A stretch of 43,457 bases of DNA from Candidatus Avichristensenella intestinipullorum (GCA_018713305.1 DVFI01000121.1:1-43457), one strand, 5' to 3'. Counted from the first letter of the stretch, positions 17,003-25,368 are shown. The notes: generated by a model from the sequence alone, not told the origin. Program-made: numbers and translations.

Positions 17003-17893
17003 ATGAAGAAGCTGCGCCCGGCGGGACAGACGGCGGGCAGATACTGGTTTATCTACCTGATGATTCTGCCCACTGCAGCGTATCTGGCCGTGTTCCAGGT
17101 CTATCCGCTTATCGAATCGGTCCGCCTGAGCTTTACCAACCTCTCTTTGCTCGTGCCGGGCAGCGGCAAATATGTGGGCCTGCAAAACTATATCCGATTG
17201 CTCGTCAACGACGCCAACTTCATGCCCATCCTGCGCAACACCCTCTGGTGGGTCGTCTGTACCACCCCGCTGCAAATGCTGCTGGGCATGGCGGCGGCGC
17301 TGCTGCTCCATCAGCGCCTGCGCGGGCGCGGCCTCTGGCGCGGCCTGGCCATGGCGCCCTGGGTGACGCCGATGGTCATCACGGGCCTGATGTGGAAATG
17401 GATATACGACGGCAGCTACGGCCTGCTGAATTACTATCTGGGCACGGATTTCGTCTGGCTTGGCAACGACGCCACGCTCTGGCCCGCGCTGTTTCTGGTT
17501 TCCATGTGGAAGGGCTTCCCGTATGTCATGGTGATGCTGTTGGCCGGCCTTCAGGGCATCCCCGCCGACCTGTACGAGGCTTCCGCCATTGACGGCTGCG
17601 GCGCGCTGAAAAAATTCCGCCATGTCACGCTTCCCTCCCTCGCGCCGGTGCTGCGCGTGACCACACTGCTCATCTTCATTCAGCAATGGACGCGCTTTGA
17701 GCTGATCTGGTCTCTGACGCAGGGCGGCCCGGGCTACCGGACCAGCGTCCTGCAGACCTATGTGTACACCAAGTCGTTCCGCTTTTATCAGATGGGCGAG
17801 GGCTCCGCGGTGGCGGTGCTGTCCGCGCTGATGGTTTTGGCCGTCATGGCGCTGTATCTGCGCCTGATGATGGCGCCGAAGGAGGGCGTATGA
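17003..17893 (+). CDS. CUT1 sugar ABC transporter permease (UgpA/MalF-like)
   Basis: 296-residue membrane protein with about six helices. The MalF-type EAA loop is DLYEASAIDGCGALKKFRHVTLPSLAP. The chosen ATG at 17003 has GCGAGGTG upstream and begins a cytoplasmic N-terminus of about 15 residues before the first helix; longer forms include non-coding spacer. Its stop overlaps the next permease start (ATGA). Confidence 0.92.
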   Translation: MKKLRPAGQTAGRYWFIYLMILPTAAYLAVFQVYPLIESVRLSFTNLSLLVPGSGKYVGLQNYIRLLVNDANFMPILRNTLWWVVCTTPLQMLLGMAAALLLHQRLRGRGLWRGLAMAPWVTPMVITGLMWKWIYDGSYGLLNYYLGTDFVWLGNDATLWPALFLVSMWKGFPYVMVMLLAGLQGIPADLYEASAIDGCGALKKFRHVTLPSLAPVLRVTTLLIFIQQWTRFELIWSLTQGGPGYRTSVLQTYVYTKSFRFYQMGEGSAVAVLSALMVLAVMALYLRLMMAPKEGV

Positions 17894-18744
17894 GCATGGG
17901 CCGTCGTGCAAAAAAACGGCTGTGGGCAGTCGTGCGCTACGGGCTGCTGCTGGCGCTGATGGCCTTTACGCTCCTGCCCGTGCTGTGGATGTTCGTCAGC
18001 TCGCTCAAGCCGGAAGCCGACATCTGGGAAGCGGTTCCCCGCTGGATTCCGCGGCAGGCCACGCTGGAAAACTATGTCTGGGCCTTCGGGCCTTACAGCG
18101 CCAACATCGTGCCGCTGCTGCGCAACTCGCTCATCACCTCCGCGGTCACCGCGCTGATGACGGCCGCGTTCGCCGCCACGAGCGGCTATATCCTGGGCAA
18201 GTTTACCTTCCCCGGCAAGAAGGCGTTCGCCGTGCTGGTCATTCTCTCGCAGCTGTTCCAGGGGCCCATCCTAATGACGCCCTGGTACCGGCTGGCCATG
18301 AACTGGGGCCTGGTCAACACCCGCCTCGCCCTCATCCTGATATACGGCACGGTGACCATCCCCATCGGGGTGTGGCTGATGAGCGGCTTTATGAACGCCA
18401 TCCCGGACGAGCTGGAGGAGGCCGCGCGCATGGACGGATGCAGCCTTCTGCGCACGTTCTGGTCCGTCATACTGCCCCTGAGCGCGCCGGGCCTGGTTTC
18501 CATTGTGCTGTATGCCTTCATTCTTGCCTGGAACGACTATCAGTACGCCCTGATTCTCACCTCCTCCGCCAAGGCCAAGACCATCCAGGTCGGCCTGGCG
18601 CAGCTGATGGAAAGCAGCGGCAAGCATAACTGGGGCGGCATACTGGCTACCGGCACCGTGGTGGTGGTACCCGTCGTGGTTCTCTTCGCTCTCATTCAGA
18701 AATACTTCATCCAGGGCCTGACGGCCGGCGCGATAAAGGGGTGA
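17890..18744 (+). CDS. CUT1 sugar ABC transporter permease (UgpE/MalG-like)
   Basis: 284-residue membrane protein. The permease signature is DELEEAARMDGCSLLRTFWSVILPLSAPG. It starts at ATG 17890 inside the stop of the first permease. It completes the membrane channel for the binding protein at 15633; its end overlaps the region where the FAD oxidoreductase gene begins. Confidence 0.92.
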   Translation: MSMGRRAKKRLWAVVRYGLLLALMAFTLLPVLWMFVSSLKPEADIWEAVPRWIPRQATLENYVWAFGPYSANIVPLLRNSLITSAVTALMTAAFAATSGYILGKFTFPGKKAFAVLVILSQLFQGPILMTPWYRLAMNWGLVNTRLALILIYGTVTIPIGVWLMSGFMNAIPDELEEAARMDGCSLLRTFWSVILPLSAPGLVSIVLYAFILAWNDYQYALILTSSAKAKTIQVGLAQLMESSGKHNWGGILATGTVVVVPVVVLFALIQKYFIQGLTAGAIKG

Positions 18745-18749
18745 CGAGG

Positions 18750-20372
18750 ATGCGCAAAACAGCGGATGTGCTGGTGGCCGGCGGGGGAGCCGCCGCCGTT
18801 CGGGCCGCCTGTGCGGCCGCCGACACCGGAGCGAACGTGCTGATGGTGACCGGCGGCGACGTGGGCGCCGGCGGCTCGACCTACTATCCGTTTTCTCCCG
18901 CCTGGGGCATCATGTATGCCGACAGCGACGCGGACTGCGACGTCTTTTATCAGGAGATTCTCTCCTCCGGCATGGGCTGCATGAAGCCGGCGCTGGTCCG
19001 GCGGCTGGTCGAGGATTCCCGGGCGCGCTACCGCGAGCTGCAAAACTGGGGGCTTTCCTTCCGCTCGCTGGAGGATATCCGGCTGACGACCTGTTTTGGC
19101 GCCGTGCTGCGCGGCGCCGTGCTGGACGATGTCGCCAACCTCCGCGCACCCTTCCTGCGCCAGCTCCAGCGGCGCGGGGTGCGCGTCCTTGCGCAGCTGG
19201 AGGCCATTGATCTTTGCGTGCAGGACGGCCGCTGCTGCGGGCTGCTGTGCGCGGGGCCCAACGGGGAAACCGTCCGCCTGGCGGCCGGCGCGGTGGTGCT
19301 CGCCACGGGCGGCGCGGAGTCCCTCTGGGAATACCGGTGCGCGGGGGAAGGGCTGCTGGGCGCGGCGTACGCCATGGCGGCACGGCATGGCGCGCCGGTG
19401 GTCAACCTGGAATTCATCCAGTTTCTGCTGGGCACCCTCTCGCCCGTCCCGCACACGCTCTTTTACCATTTTACCCTCAGCACGCATCCCGAGCTGCTCG
19501 ACGCGGACGGGCAGCCGCTGCTTTCGGACCTGCCCGAGGGCGTCACGCCCGACATGTGCCTGGACGCCCATGCGCGGCATGGCCCTTTCACCACCGTAGA
19601 CGCCTCTCAGTATCTCGAGCGGGCCATCCTGGCCCGTACCCGCACGCAGCGTCCCCTGCGCGGCGTACAGCTGCGCTACACGCAGGATATCAGCCGGTTG
19701 CCCTCCTTTGCGCACTGGAACGGATATCTGCAACGCATGCGCGTCCGCCCCATGGCGCATCCGTTCTGGCTTTACCCCCACTGCCAGGGCTTCAACGGCG
19801 GCATTGAAATCGACGAGAACGCCGCCACCGCCATCGCCGGCCTGTATGCCTGCGGCGAGAGCGCGGGCGGCATCCATGGCGCCAACCGCATGGGCGGCAA
19901 CGCCATTTTGGCCACGCAGGTTTTCGGGCGCATTGCCGGCATCAGCGCCGCGGCCTTTGCGCGCGCCCATCCGCCATGCGCGCTCACGCCCGCCGCCTTC
20001 ACCGCGCCGCGCGGCGCGGATTGCCTTTCCGCTTGGGAGACGCTCGAGCGCCTTCGCGCGCTGATGCAGCGCCATGCCTTTCTGGAGCGGGACGAGCAGG
20101 GCCTTTCCCTGGCGCTTGCGGGCGTGCGCGAACTGCAGGCGCAGTTTGACCCGCAGGCGCGCGCGGCTGCCGGGCGCACGCGCCTGCCCTATGCTGTCGC
20201 CAACGCGCTGACCGCCGCGCAGCTTATCCTGTCGTCCATGCGCCAGCGCACGCATACCTGCGGCAGCCATTTCCGAACCGACGCGCCTGCGCAAAGCATG
20301 CCGGGCCTCCTGCAGCCTCTGCGCCTGGACAACGAAGCGGAAACGGCCGTCGAACGGCCGGCCGCCCGCTAA
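18750..20372 (+). CDS. FAD-dependent oxidoreductase (fumarate reductase/aspartate oxidase flavoprotein family)
   Basis: 540 residues. The N-terminal dinucleotide-binding motif is VLVAGGGAAAVRAACAAADTGANVLMV; a second FAD segment is VVLATGGAE, and near the C-terminus GGIEIDENAATAIAGLYACGESAGGIHGANRMGGN matches the FAD-binding end of the succinate dehydrogenase/fumarate reductase flavoprotein family. I use ATG 18750, preceded by AAGGGG; GTG 18741 overlapping the permease stop is an alternative. It is last in the lyase-transporter operon and probably oxidises or reduces the imported compound. A Sec or Tat signal is absent, so it acts in the cytoplasm. Substrate unknown. Confidence 0.85.
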   Translation: MRKTADVLVAGGGAAAVRAACAAADTGANVLMVTGGDVGAGGSTYYPFSPAWGIMYADSDADCDVFYQEILSSGMGCMKPALVRRLVEDSRARYRELQNWGLSFRSLEDIRLTTCFGAVLRGAVLDDVANLRAPFLRQLQRRGVRVLAQLEAIDLCVQDGRCCGLLCAGPNGETVRLAAGAVVLATGGAESLWEYRCAGEGLLGAAYAMAARHGAPVVNLEFIQFLLGTLSPVPHTLFYHFTLSTHPELLDADGQPLLSDLPEGVTPDMCLDAHARHGPFTTVDASQYLERAILARTRTQRPLRGVQLRYTQDISRLPSFAHWNGYLQRMRVRPMAHPFWLYPHCQGFNGGIEIDENAATAIAGLYACGESAGGIHGANRMGGNAILATQVFGRIAGISAAAFARAHPPCALTPAAFTAPRGADCLSAWETLERLRALMQRHAFLERDEQGLSLALAGVRELQAQFDPQARAAAGRTRLPYAVANALTAAQLILSSMRQRTHTCGSHFRTDAPAQSMPGLLQPLRLDNEAETAVERPAAR

Positions 20373-20441
20373 GCCCTGCGGCCTGCGCGGCTTTGCTTCG
20401 GGCGCAAAGCGGCCCGTTTCCCGCCTCCCTTGCCCGTTTCT

Positions 20442-20494
20442 CCCCTGCATCCGGGTGGACAAGCCCTCTGTTCCGGTCGGATGCAGGGGTTTTT
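20442..20494 (+). terminator. Rho-independent terminator of the IclR-controlled operon
   Basis: A 12-bp perfect stem CCCCTGCATCCG (20442-20453) with CGGATGCAGGGG (20478-20489), followed by TTTTT (20490-20494). It lies 70 nt past the FAD oxidoreductase stop. Confidence 0.9.
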
Positions 20495-20500
20495 CGCCGG

Positions 20501-20550
20501 GCACATCCGCGCTGCCGCACGCCGCGCACATCCGCACTGCCGCGCGCCGG
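20501..20550 (+). repeat. Tandem duplication, 2 x 25 bp
   Basis: GCACATCCGCGCTGCCGCAC and its neighbours (20501-20525) repeat immediately at 20526-20550 with three differences. It sits between the terminator and the macro-gene promoter. Apart from these elements the 405-nt gap 20373-20777 shows nothing else I can name. Confidence 0.65.
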
Positions 20551-20618
20551 GCGCGCTATTCCCTCGGCATCCTTCCGGACGTCCCGCCTGCGGCGGCGCA
20601 TCGTTTCACGCGAAGCGC

Positions 20619-20646
20619 TTGACATGCCCGCCGAATGCGATACAAT
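20619..20646 (+). promoter_or_regulatory. Promoter of the macro-domain gene
   Basis: TTGACA (20619-20624), a 16-bp spacer and TACAAT (20641-20646), leaving a leader of about 125 nt before the ATG. Confidence 0.65.
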
Positions 20647-20777
20647 GGAAATGCGTTTTCGCCCCTGGCCTGCGTCGGGCGCTTTGCCACGCGCAAGCCG
20701 GGGCGTTTCCGGCGGAGAAGTCTTCCGCAGGCCGCTTCGCGCGACAGCGCCCCAATCGCTGGAAGGAAGGTGAAAGC

Positions 20778-21785
20778 ATGCCCTTGACCATCGTCCGGCA
20801 GGACATCACACAGATGCGGGTTGACGCCATCGTCAACGCCGCCAATACCGACCTGGCCATGGGAGGCGGCGTCTGCGGAGCCATTTTCCAGGCCGCCGGC
20901 CCTGCCCAAATGCAGGCGGCCTGCGACAGGATTGCGCCCATCCAAACGGGCGAAGCCGTCCTCACCCCCGGCTTTCGCCTGCCGGCAAAATTCGTCATCC
21001 ATGCCGTCGGGCCTGTGTACCGCCCCGGGCATGCCGAGCAGAGTCGGCGGCTGCTTTACTCCGCGTACACGAAGTCCCTGCAGCTGGCGCTGGCAAAGCG
21101 GTGCAGGAGCATCGCCTTTCCGCTGATATCCAGCGGCATTTACGGCTATCCCAAGGACGAGGCGCTTCAGGTAGCCACCGCCGCGATTCAGGACTTTCTG
21201 GCCGAGCATGACATGGAAGTCTATCTGGTGGTTTTTGACCGGGTCGCCTTCGCCGTCAGCGAAAAGCTGCTCGGCGCTGTGGAAAACTACCTGGATGATC
21301 ACTACGTGGATATCCACCGCATCCAGCGCCGGGAACTGCTGGATGTCGAATACCGGGCCATGCGCAGCGCCCTGGAACCGCCGTGCGCAGCGCCTGCGCC
21401 CATGGCTGCGATCCCGTCGCTGGACGAGCGGATGGAGCAGCTGGACGAGCCGTTCAACGCCACGCTCCTGCGCCTGATTGACGCCAAGGGCAAGACCGAC
21501 GCGCAGGTCTATCGGCGCGCCAACATCGACCGAAAGCTGTTTTCCAAGATTCGCACCGGCAAGGGATATACGCCCGGCAAGCGGACGATTCTGGCGCTGG
21601 CCATCGCCCTGGAGCTGACGTTGGAGGAAACCGACGACCTGTTGAAAAGGGCAGGATATGCGCTGTCCCACAGCCGGAAGTTCGATGTCATCGTGGAATT
21701 TTTCATCGTCAGCGGGATATACGACGTTTTTGAAATCAACCAGGTGCTGTTCCAATACGACCAGCCGCTTCTCGGCGCGAGCTGA
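20778..21785 (+). CDS. Macro-domain protein with C-terminal HTH-like domain
   Basis: 335 residues. The N-terminal half is an ADP-ribose-binding macro domain (DAIVNAANTDLAMGGG, IHAVGPVY, LISSGIYGYPKDEA). Residues from about 225 form the second domain typical of a clostridial macro-protein family (YRRANIDRKLFSKIRTGKGY... FDVIVEFF...YDVFEINQ), which looks like an XRE-type helix-turn-helix. The loop normally reading GGGVDGAI has Cys33 in place of the catalytic Asp (GGGVCGAIF), so hydrolysis of ADP-ribosyl esters may be lost or altered while binding is kept. The ATG follows GGAAGGTG. It is followed by the VWA gene in the same direction, 83 nt later. Confidence 0.85.
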   Translation: MPLTIVRQDITQMRVDAIVNAANTDLAMGGGVCGAIFQAAGPAQMQAACDRIAPIQTGEAVLTPGFRLPAKFVIHAVGPVYRPGHAEQSRRLLYSAYTKSLQLALAKRCRSIAFPLISSGIYGYPKDEALQVATAAIQDFLAEHDMEVYLVVFDRVAFAVSEKLLGAVENYLDDHYVDIHRIQRRELLDVEYRAMRSALEPPCAAPAPMAAIPSLDERMEQLDEPFNATLLRLIDAKGKTDAQVYRRANIDRKLFSKIRTGKGYTPGKRTILALAIALELTLEETDDLLKRAGYALSHSRKFDVIVEFFIVSGIYDVFEINQVLFQYDQPLLGAS

Positions 21786-21868
21786 CAGATGTCGCTTTTC
21801 GGGCGACCCAAAGCGGGCCCTTCTGCGCTATCCTATGGATGCAATTCATGAGCAGGAGGGCTTTTCCT

Positions 21869-22525
21869 ATGAAAAAGAATCTCACGGAACTGGTATGCAT
21901 CCTGGACCGGAGCGGCTCCATGCGCGGCATGGAAAAGGACACCATCGGCGGCTACAACGCCATGCTGGAGCGGCAGCGGGCGGTAGACGGCGAATGCGTC
22001 CTGACCACGGTGCTCTTCGACCACCGCTATGAGCTGCTCCACGACCGCATCGACCTTCGGGCCGTCTCGCCCATCACCGAAAAGCAGTACGTTGTTGGCG
22101 GCTCCACCGCCCTGCTGGACGCCATCGGCCAGACCCTTCACAAAATCGCTGCGGTGCAGAAAAACACCGCGGAGGACTACCGCGCGGAAAAGGTGCTGTT
22201 CCTCATCATCACCGACGGCGAGGAAAACGCCAGCCGACACTATGATGCGGCGCACATCAAACGGATGATTCAGCGGCAGCAGGAGCGCTACGGCTGGGAA
22301 TTTCTCTTTCTGGGCGCCAACATCGACGCCGTGGAAACCGCCGGCCAGTTTGGCATCGGCGCCGACCGCGCCGCGGAGTATGTGCCGGACGGCCAAGGCA
22401 CCGAGCTGAACTTTCGCATGATGAGCCAGGCCGTGGCCTCCTTTCGCGAGCACGGCGCCGTTCCGTCCGCCTGTCTGGATGCCATCAGAAACGACATGAA
22501 AAAAAGAGGGGGCCGCGGGCGATAA
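21869..22525 (+). CDS. VWA-domain protein (TerY-like)
   Basis: 218-residue stand-alone von Willebrand factor A domain. The metal-ion-dependent adhesion site is complete: DRSGSM, the Thr of GGSTALLDA, and LIITDGEEN. There is no signal peptide, so it is cytoplasmic, like TerY-type VWA proteins that scaffold stress or conflict complexes. ATG 21869 follows CAGGAGGG; the in-frame ATG at 21839 lacks a ribosome site. It probably shares a transcript with the macro-HTH gene. Partner and function are unknown. Confidence 0.85.
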   Translation: MKKNLTELVCILDRSGSMRGMEKDTIGGYNAMLERQRAVDGECVLTTVLFDHRYELLHDRIDLRAVSPITEKQYVVGGSTALLDAIGQTLHKIAAVQKNTAEDYRAEKVLFLIITDGEENASRHYDAAHIKRMIQRQQERYGWEFLFLGANIDAVETAGQFGIGADRAAEYVPDGQGTELNFRMMSQAVASFREHGAVPSACLDAIRNDMKKRGGRGR

Positions 22526-22567
22526 CCGCCTTCGCCGCGCACGCCGCCGGGGACGATAAAAGCGAGA

Positions 22568-22667
22568 GAGGGCCGAAGCCCTCCAAATGGAATCCGAACC
22601 CGGCGACATGCGCGGCGGGTTCGGAAGCCCTGCGCAGCAAGATTTCCCTGCGCGTTTCCCCGGCCGC
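22568..22667 (-). repeat. Dispersed repeat module A, copy 2 (inverted)
   Basis: Reverse-strand copy of 83-182, about 95% identical by eye, with the three hairpins kept; changes in the first stem keep wobble pairing. It begins about 40 nt after the VWA stop. Together with the two hairpins that follow it fills the 322-nt gap before rplA. Confidence 0.75.
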
Positions 22668-22737
22668 GCCCCCAGGCGCAGGGGAAACGTGTCCTGGCGA
22701 CAAAGGACCGCGCAGCCGGCCTTTGTCGACAAACGAA

Positions 22738-22767
22738 AGACCGTCGACAAGGCTTTGTCGACGGTCT
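22738..22767 (-). terminator. Terminator of the rplK-rplA operon
   Basis: Perfect 13-bp stem AGACCGTCGACAA/TTGTCGACGGTCT with a 4-nt loop, followed on the minus strand by a T-rich tail (TTCGTTTGTC). The core CCGTCGACAA...TTGTCGACGG recurs at 28319-28342 after the eut operon. Confidence 0.7.
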
Positions 22768-22769
22768 GT

Positions 22770-22796
22770 GAGCGCGCTTTTCAGGCGCGCTCTTTT
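22770..22796 (+). terminator. Terminator of the macro-VWA genes
   Basis: GAGCGCGC (22770-22777) pairs with GCGCGCTC (22785-22792), followed by TTTT on the plus strand. It would stop transcripts coming from the VWA gene before they enter rplA antisense. Confidence 0.65.
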
Positions 22797-22847
22797 GCAT
22801 GTTTGGCATTCCCATGTCCGCTTGGAACCGACCGGTTGCTTCAGCGA

Positions 22848-23537
22848 TTAGAACTTGAGCGGGTTGACCTTGATGCCGGGGCCCATCGTGCTGGACAGGA
22901 CGACCGAGCGCAGGTACGTGCCCTTCGCCGCGGCCGGCTTGGCCTTGTTGATGGCGTCCATCAGGGTGGTCAGGTTCTCCATAAGCTTTTCGTCCTCAAA
23001 GGACTTCTTCCCGATGGGGCAGTGGATGATGGCGGTCTTGTCCACGCGATACTCGACCTTACCGGCCTTGATATCGTGGATGGCGCGGGTCACATCCATG
23101 CTGACCGTGCCGCTCTTGGGGTTGGGCATGAGGCCCTTCGGGCCGAGGATACGGCCGATGCGGCCCACGATGCCCATCATGTCCGGCGTAGCGACGCAGG
23201 CGTCAAAGCCGAACCAGTTCTCCTGCTGAATTTTCGCGACCATGTCCTCCGCGCCCACGAAATCCGCGCCGGCGGCCTCGGCCTCCTTGGCCTTGTCGCC
23301 CTTGGCGAAGACGAGCACGCGCACGGTTTTGCCCGTGCCGTTGGGGAGAACGACCGCGCCGCGGACCTGCTGGTCAGCGTGGCGGGGGTCAACGCCCAGG
23401 CGGACGGAGATTTCGATGGTCTCGTCAAACTTCGCCTTGGCGGTCTGCTTGGCCAGCGCAATGGCCTCCTGGGGGTCATACTGCGTCAGGCGGTCGATCA
23501 GCTTGGCGCTGTCAACATATTTCTTGCCGTGCTTCAT
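22848..23537 (-). CDS. 50S ribosomal protein L1
   Basis: 229 residues, normal for L1. Diagnostic segments are [30 protein letters not shown] (here [29 protein letters not shown]), [19 protein letters not shown] and [12 protein letters not shown] near the C-terminus. L1 forms the stalk by the E site and can bind its own mRNA. It is the last gene of the operon; no rplJ-rplL-rpoB follows, and instead a terminator and a convergent gene are found. Confidence 0.98.
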   Translation of the reverse strand: MKHGKKYVDSAKLIDRLTQYDPQEAIALAKQTAKAKFDETIEISVRLGVDPRHADQQVRGAVVLPNGTGKTVRVLVFAKGDKAKEAEAAGADFVGAEDMVAKIQQENWFGFDACVATPDMMGIVGRIGRILGPKGLMPNPKSGTVSMDVTRAIHDIKAGKVEYRVDKTAIIHCPIGKKSFEDEKLMENLTTLMDAINKAKPAAAKGTYLRSVVLSSTMGPGIKVNPLKF

Positions 23538-23588
23538 TTCATTTCCTCCCTGTGGTGATAGCGGTTTTAGCCTCCCACAATTCGTTCC

Positions 23589-24014
23589 TTATGCCTCTAC
23601 GGTCACGCCCATGGAGCGCGCGGTGCCGGCCACCATGCTCATCGCGGCCTCAATGCTGCCGGCGTTGAGGTCGGGCATCTTGGTCTCGGCAATCTGGCGC
23701 ACCTGCTCGCGGGTCAGCTGGCCGACCTTGTCGCGGTTGGGCCGTCCCGACGCGGTTTCGATGTTCAGCGCCTTTTTGATGAGCACCGGCACCGGCGGCG
23801 TCTTGGTGATGAAGGTAAAGGAGCGGTCGGAGTAAACGGTGATAACGACCGGGATCACCAGGCCGGCCTGCTTGGCCGTGCGCTCGTTGAATTCTTTGCA
23901 GAATCCGGGGATGTTGACGCCATGCTGGCCGAGGGCCGGGCCAATCGGGGGCGCCGGCGTAGCCTTCGCCGCGTTCACCTGCAGCTTGATGATCGCCGTC
24001 ACTTTCTTAGCCAT
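23589..24014 (-). CDS. 50S ribosomal protein L11
   Basis: 141 residues. It contains [35 protein letters not shown] and the C-terminal RNA-binding part ([27 protein letters not shown]... GTARSMGV). L11 forms the GTPase-associated centre with 23S rRNA. Located 51 nt before rplA, with a GGAGG ribosome site. Confidence 0.98.
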   Translation of the reverse strand: MAKKVTAIIKLQVNAAKATPAPPIGPALGQHGVNIPGFCKEFNERTAKQAGLVIPVVITVYSDRSFTFITKTPPVPVLIKKALNIETASGRPNRDKVGQLTREQVRQIAETKMPDLNAGSIEAAMSMVAGTARSMGVTVEA

Positions 24015-24115
24015 GCAATAAATCCTCCTCTATTTGTGGTTACGCGGAACCTCGGTTCCTCCCACGCCCGCGGACACGGCCGCGGGGTCTCAACGCCCGA
24101 AGGCTGTTGATGACG

Positions 24116-24652
24116 TTATTTTTCGCGCTTGACCTGCGAGAATTCCAGCTCCACGGGCGTCTCGCGGCCAAACATGGTGACGACCACGCGCACCGTCTGG
24201 TGCAGCGTATCGATTTCTTCCACCCGGCCCACGAAATCCTCCAGGGGGCCGGACAGAATCCGCACTTCTTCGCCCAAGGCGATGTCCACGCGCATGCTGC
24301 GGCATTCCATGCCCATGGTTTCGACTTCCTCGTCCGTCAGCGGGATCGGCTTGGACCCCGGGCCGACAAAACCGGTGACACCGCGCGTGTTTCGCACGAC
24401 GTACCAGGACTCGTCCGTCATGACCATGCGCACCAGCACATAGCCGGGAAACACCTTGCGCTGCACCGTGCGGCGCTTGCCGTTTTTTATCTCGATGACC
24501 TCTTCCACCGGCACGCGGATTTCCTGAATCAAGTCCTGCATGCCGTTGTTTTCCACGGCCTTTTCGAGATTGGCTTTGACCTTGTTCTCATAACCGGAGT
24601 AGGTATGCGCGACATACCATTGCAATCCGTTGCTTTCGCCGTGATCTGCCAT
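24116..24652 (-). CDS. Transcription termination/antitermination factor NusG
   Basis: 178 residues. The N-terminal NGN domain is WYVAHTYSGYENKVKANLEKAVENN... FPGYVLVRMVMTDESWYVVRNTRGVTGFVGPG, and the C-terminal KOW domain is GEEVRILSGPLEDFVGRVEEID. It couples RNA polymerase to the ribosome or Rho. It lies between secE and rplK, the usual order. Confidence 0.98.
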   Translation of the reverse strand: MADHGESNGLQWYVAHTYSGYENKVKANLEKAVENNGMQDLIQEIRVPVEEVIEIKNGKRRTVQRKVFPGYVLVRMVMTDESWYVVRNTRGVTGFVGPGSKPIPLTDEEVETMGMECRSMRVDIALGEEVRILSGPLEDFVGRVEEIDTLHQTVRVVVTMFGRETPVELEFSQVKREK

Positions 24653-24671
24653 GCCGTCCCCTTCCTAATCG

Positions 24672-24971
24672 TTATCCGATAATGAGAGAGATCAGTTCCG
24701 TAGCGCCCAGGTCGAGAACGCCGACCACGCACGCCATGATGATCATAAAGACCAGCACGATGGCCGTGTAGTTGATAAGGTCCTTGCGGCTCGGCCAGGT
24801 TACTTTCCGCAGCTCGGCATACGAGTTGGTAATGGCGTTCCACATCCGCCTGGGCAGCGCGGTAATCGCCCTGACAAACTTGTTGCCGCCGGCCTTCTTT
24901 TCCTTCTCTTTTTCCTTGGGAAGGTTCTTTTCGTCCTTGGCCAATTCTTTCACATCCTTTGCCGTTACCAA
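24672..24971 (-). CDS. Protein translocase subunit SecE
   Basis: 99 residues. A charged Lys/Glu-rich N-terminus of about 30 residues precedes the SecE motif YAELRKVTWPSRKDL and one transmembrane helix (INYTAIVLVFMIIMACVVGVL). It is the small essential SecYEG subunit. The only start near the rpmG stop is a TTG at 24971; GTG 24953 is an alternative with a ribosome site that is too close. Confidence 0.93.
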   Translation of the reverse strand: MVTAKDVKELAKDEKNLPKEKEKEKKAGGNKFVRAITALPRRMWNAITNSYAELRKVTWPSRKDLINYTAIVLVFMIIMACVVGVLDLGATELISLIIG

Positions 24972-24974
24972 GCG

Positions 24975-25136
24975 TCAGCGGGTTTCCTTATGCGGCGTGT
25001 GCTTTCTGCAAAACGGGCAATACTTGCTCAGCTCGATGCGGTCGGGGTTATTTTTCTTGTTCTTCATGGTGTTATAATTGCGCTGCTTGCATTCCGGGCA
25101 GGCCAGCGTAATCTTCACACGGGCGCCGACAGCCAT
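24975..25136 (-). CDS. 50S ribosomal protein L33
   Basis: 53 residues starting [16 protein letters not shown], with two CxxC pairs (CPEC, CPFC), the zinc-binding C+ form of L33. ATG 25136 follows GGAGGTGG; longer frames are untranslated leader. First gene of the rpmG-secE-nusG-rplK-rplA transcript, with secE 3 nt after its stop. Confidence 0.95.
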   Translation of the reverse strand: MAVGARVKITLACPECKQRNYNTMKNKKNNPDRIELSKYCPFCRKHTPHKETR

Positions 25137-25208
25137 GACGTCCACCTCCATCTTCAAAAATTTCACAGGAACAAGGCGGGCCAAGCCCACCTCCAAACAT
25201 GCCTATAT

Positions 25209-25237
25209 AATTTAGCACAAGCGCAAGGCATTGTCAA
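25209..25237 (-). promoter_or_regulatory. Promoter of the rpmG-secE-nusG-rplK-rplA operon
   Basis: Minus-strand TTGACA (25232-25237), a 17-bp spacer and TAAATT (25209-25214), about 70 nt before rpmG. The rest of the 217-nt gap to the next gene shows only the hairpin at its far end. Confidence 0.75.
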
Positions 25238-25341
25238 CGGCTTTTTGCGATGTCCGACAAATTTGCTTCCCCCGCGCTCCCGTTCCCCGGCCGCGGCCGC
25301 GCCTCCGGTTTCCTTCCGTGGGGGAACAGGGTCTGCCGTCC

Positions 25342-25368
25342 GGGGCGCGCTTTTCAGGGCGCGTCCCC
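25342..25368 (-). terminator. Hairpin over the stop codon of the 466-residue protein gene
   Basis: GGGGCGCGC (25342-25350) pairs with GCGCG-T-CCCC (25359-25368) with a one-base bulge. The loop TTTTCAG matches the hairpin at 22770-22792. There is no clear T-tract on the minus strand. Confidence 0.35.

Noticed and set aside
18696..20537. 613-residue minus-strand frame opposite the FAD oxidoreductase
   Set aside because: Gly/Arg/Ala-rich antisense of a GC-rich gene; no domain.
24972..25208. tRNA-Trp between rpmG and secE or upstream of rpmG, as in many Bacillota
   Set aside because: rpmG and secE are 3 nt apart and no cloverleaf or CCA end is seen upstream.
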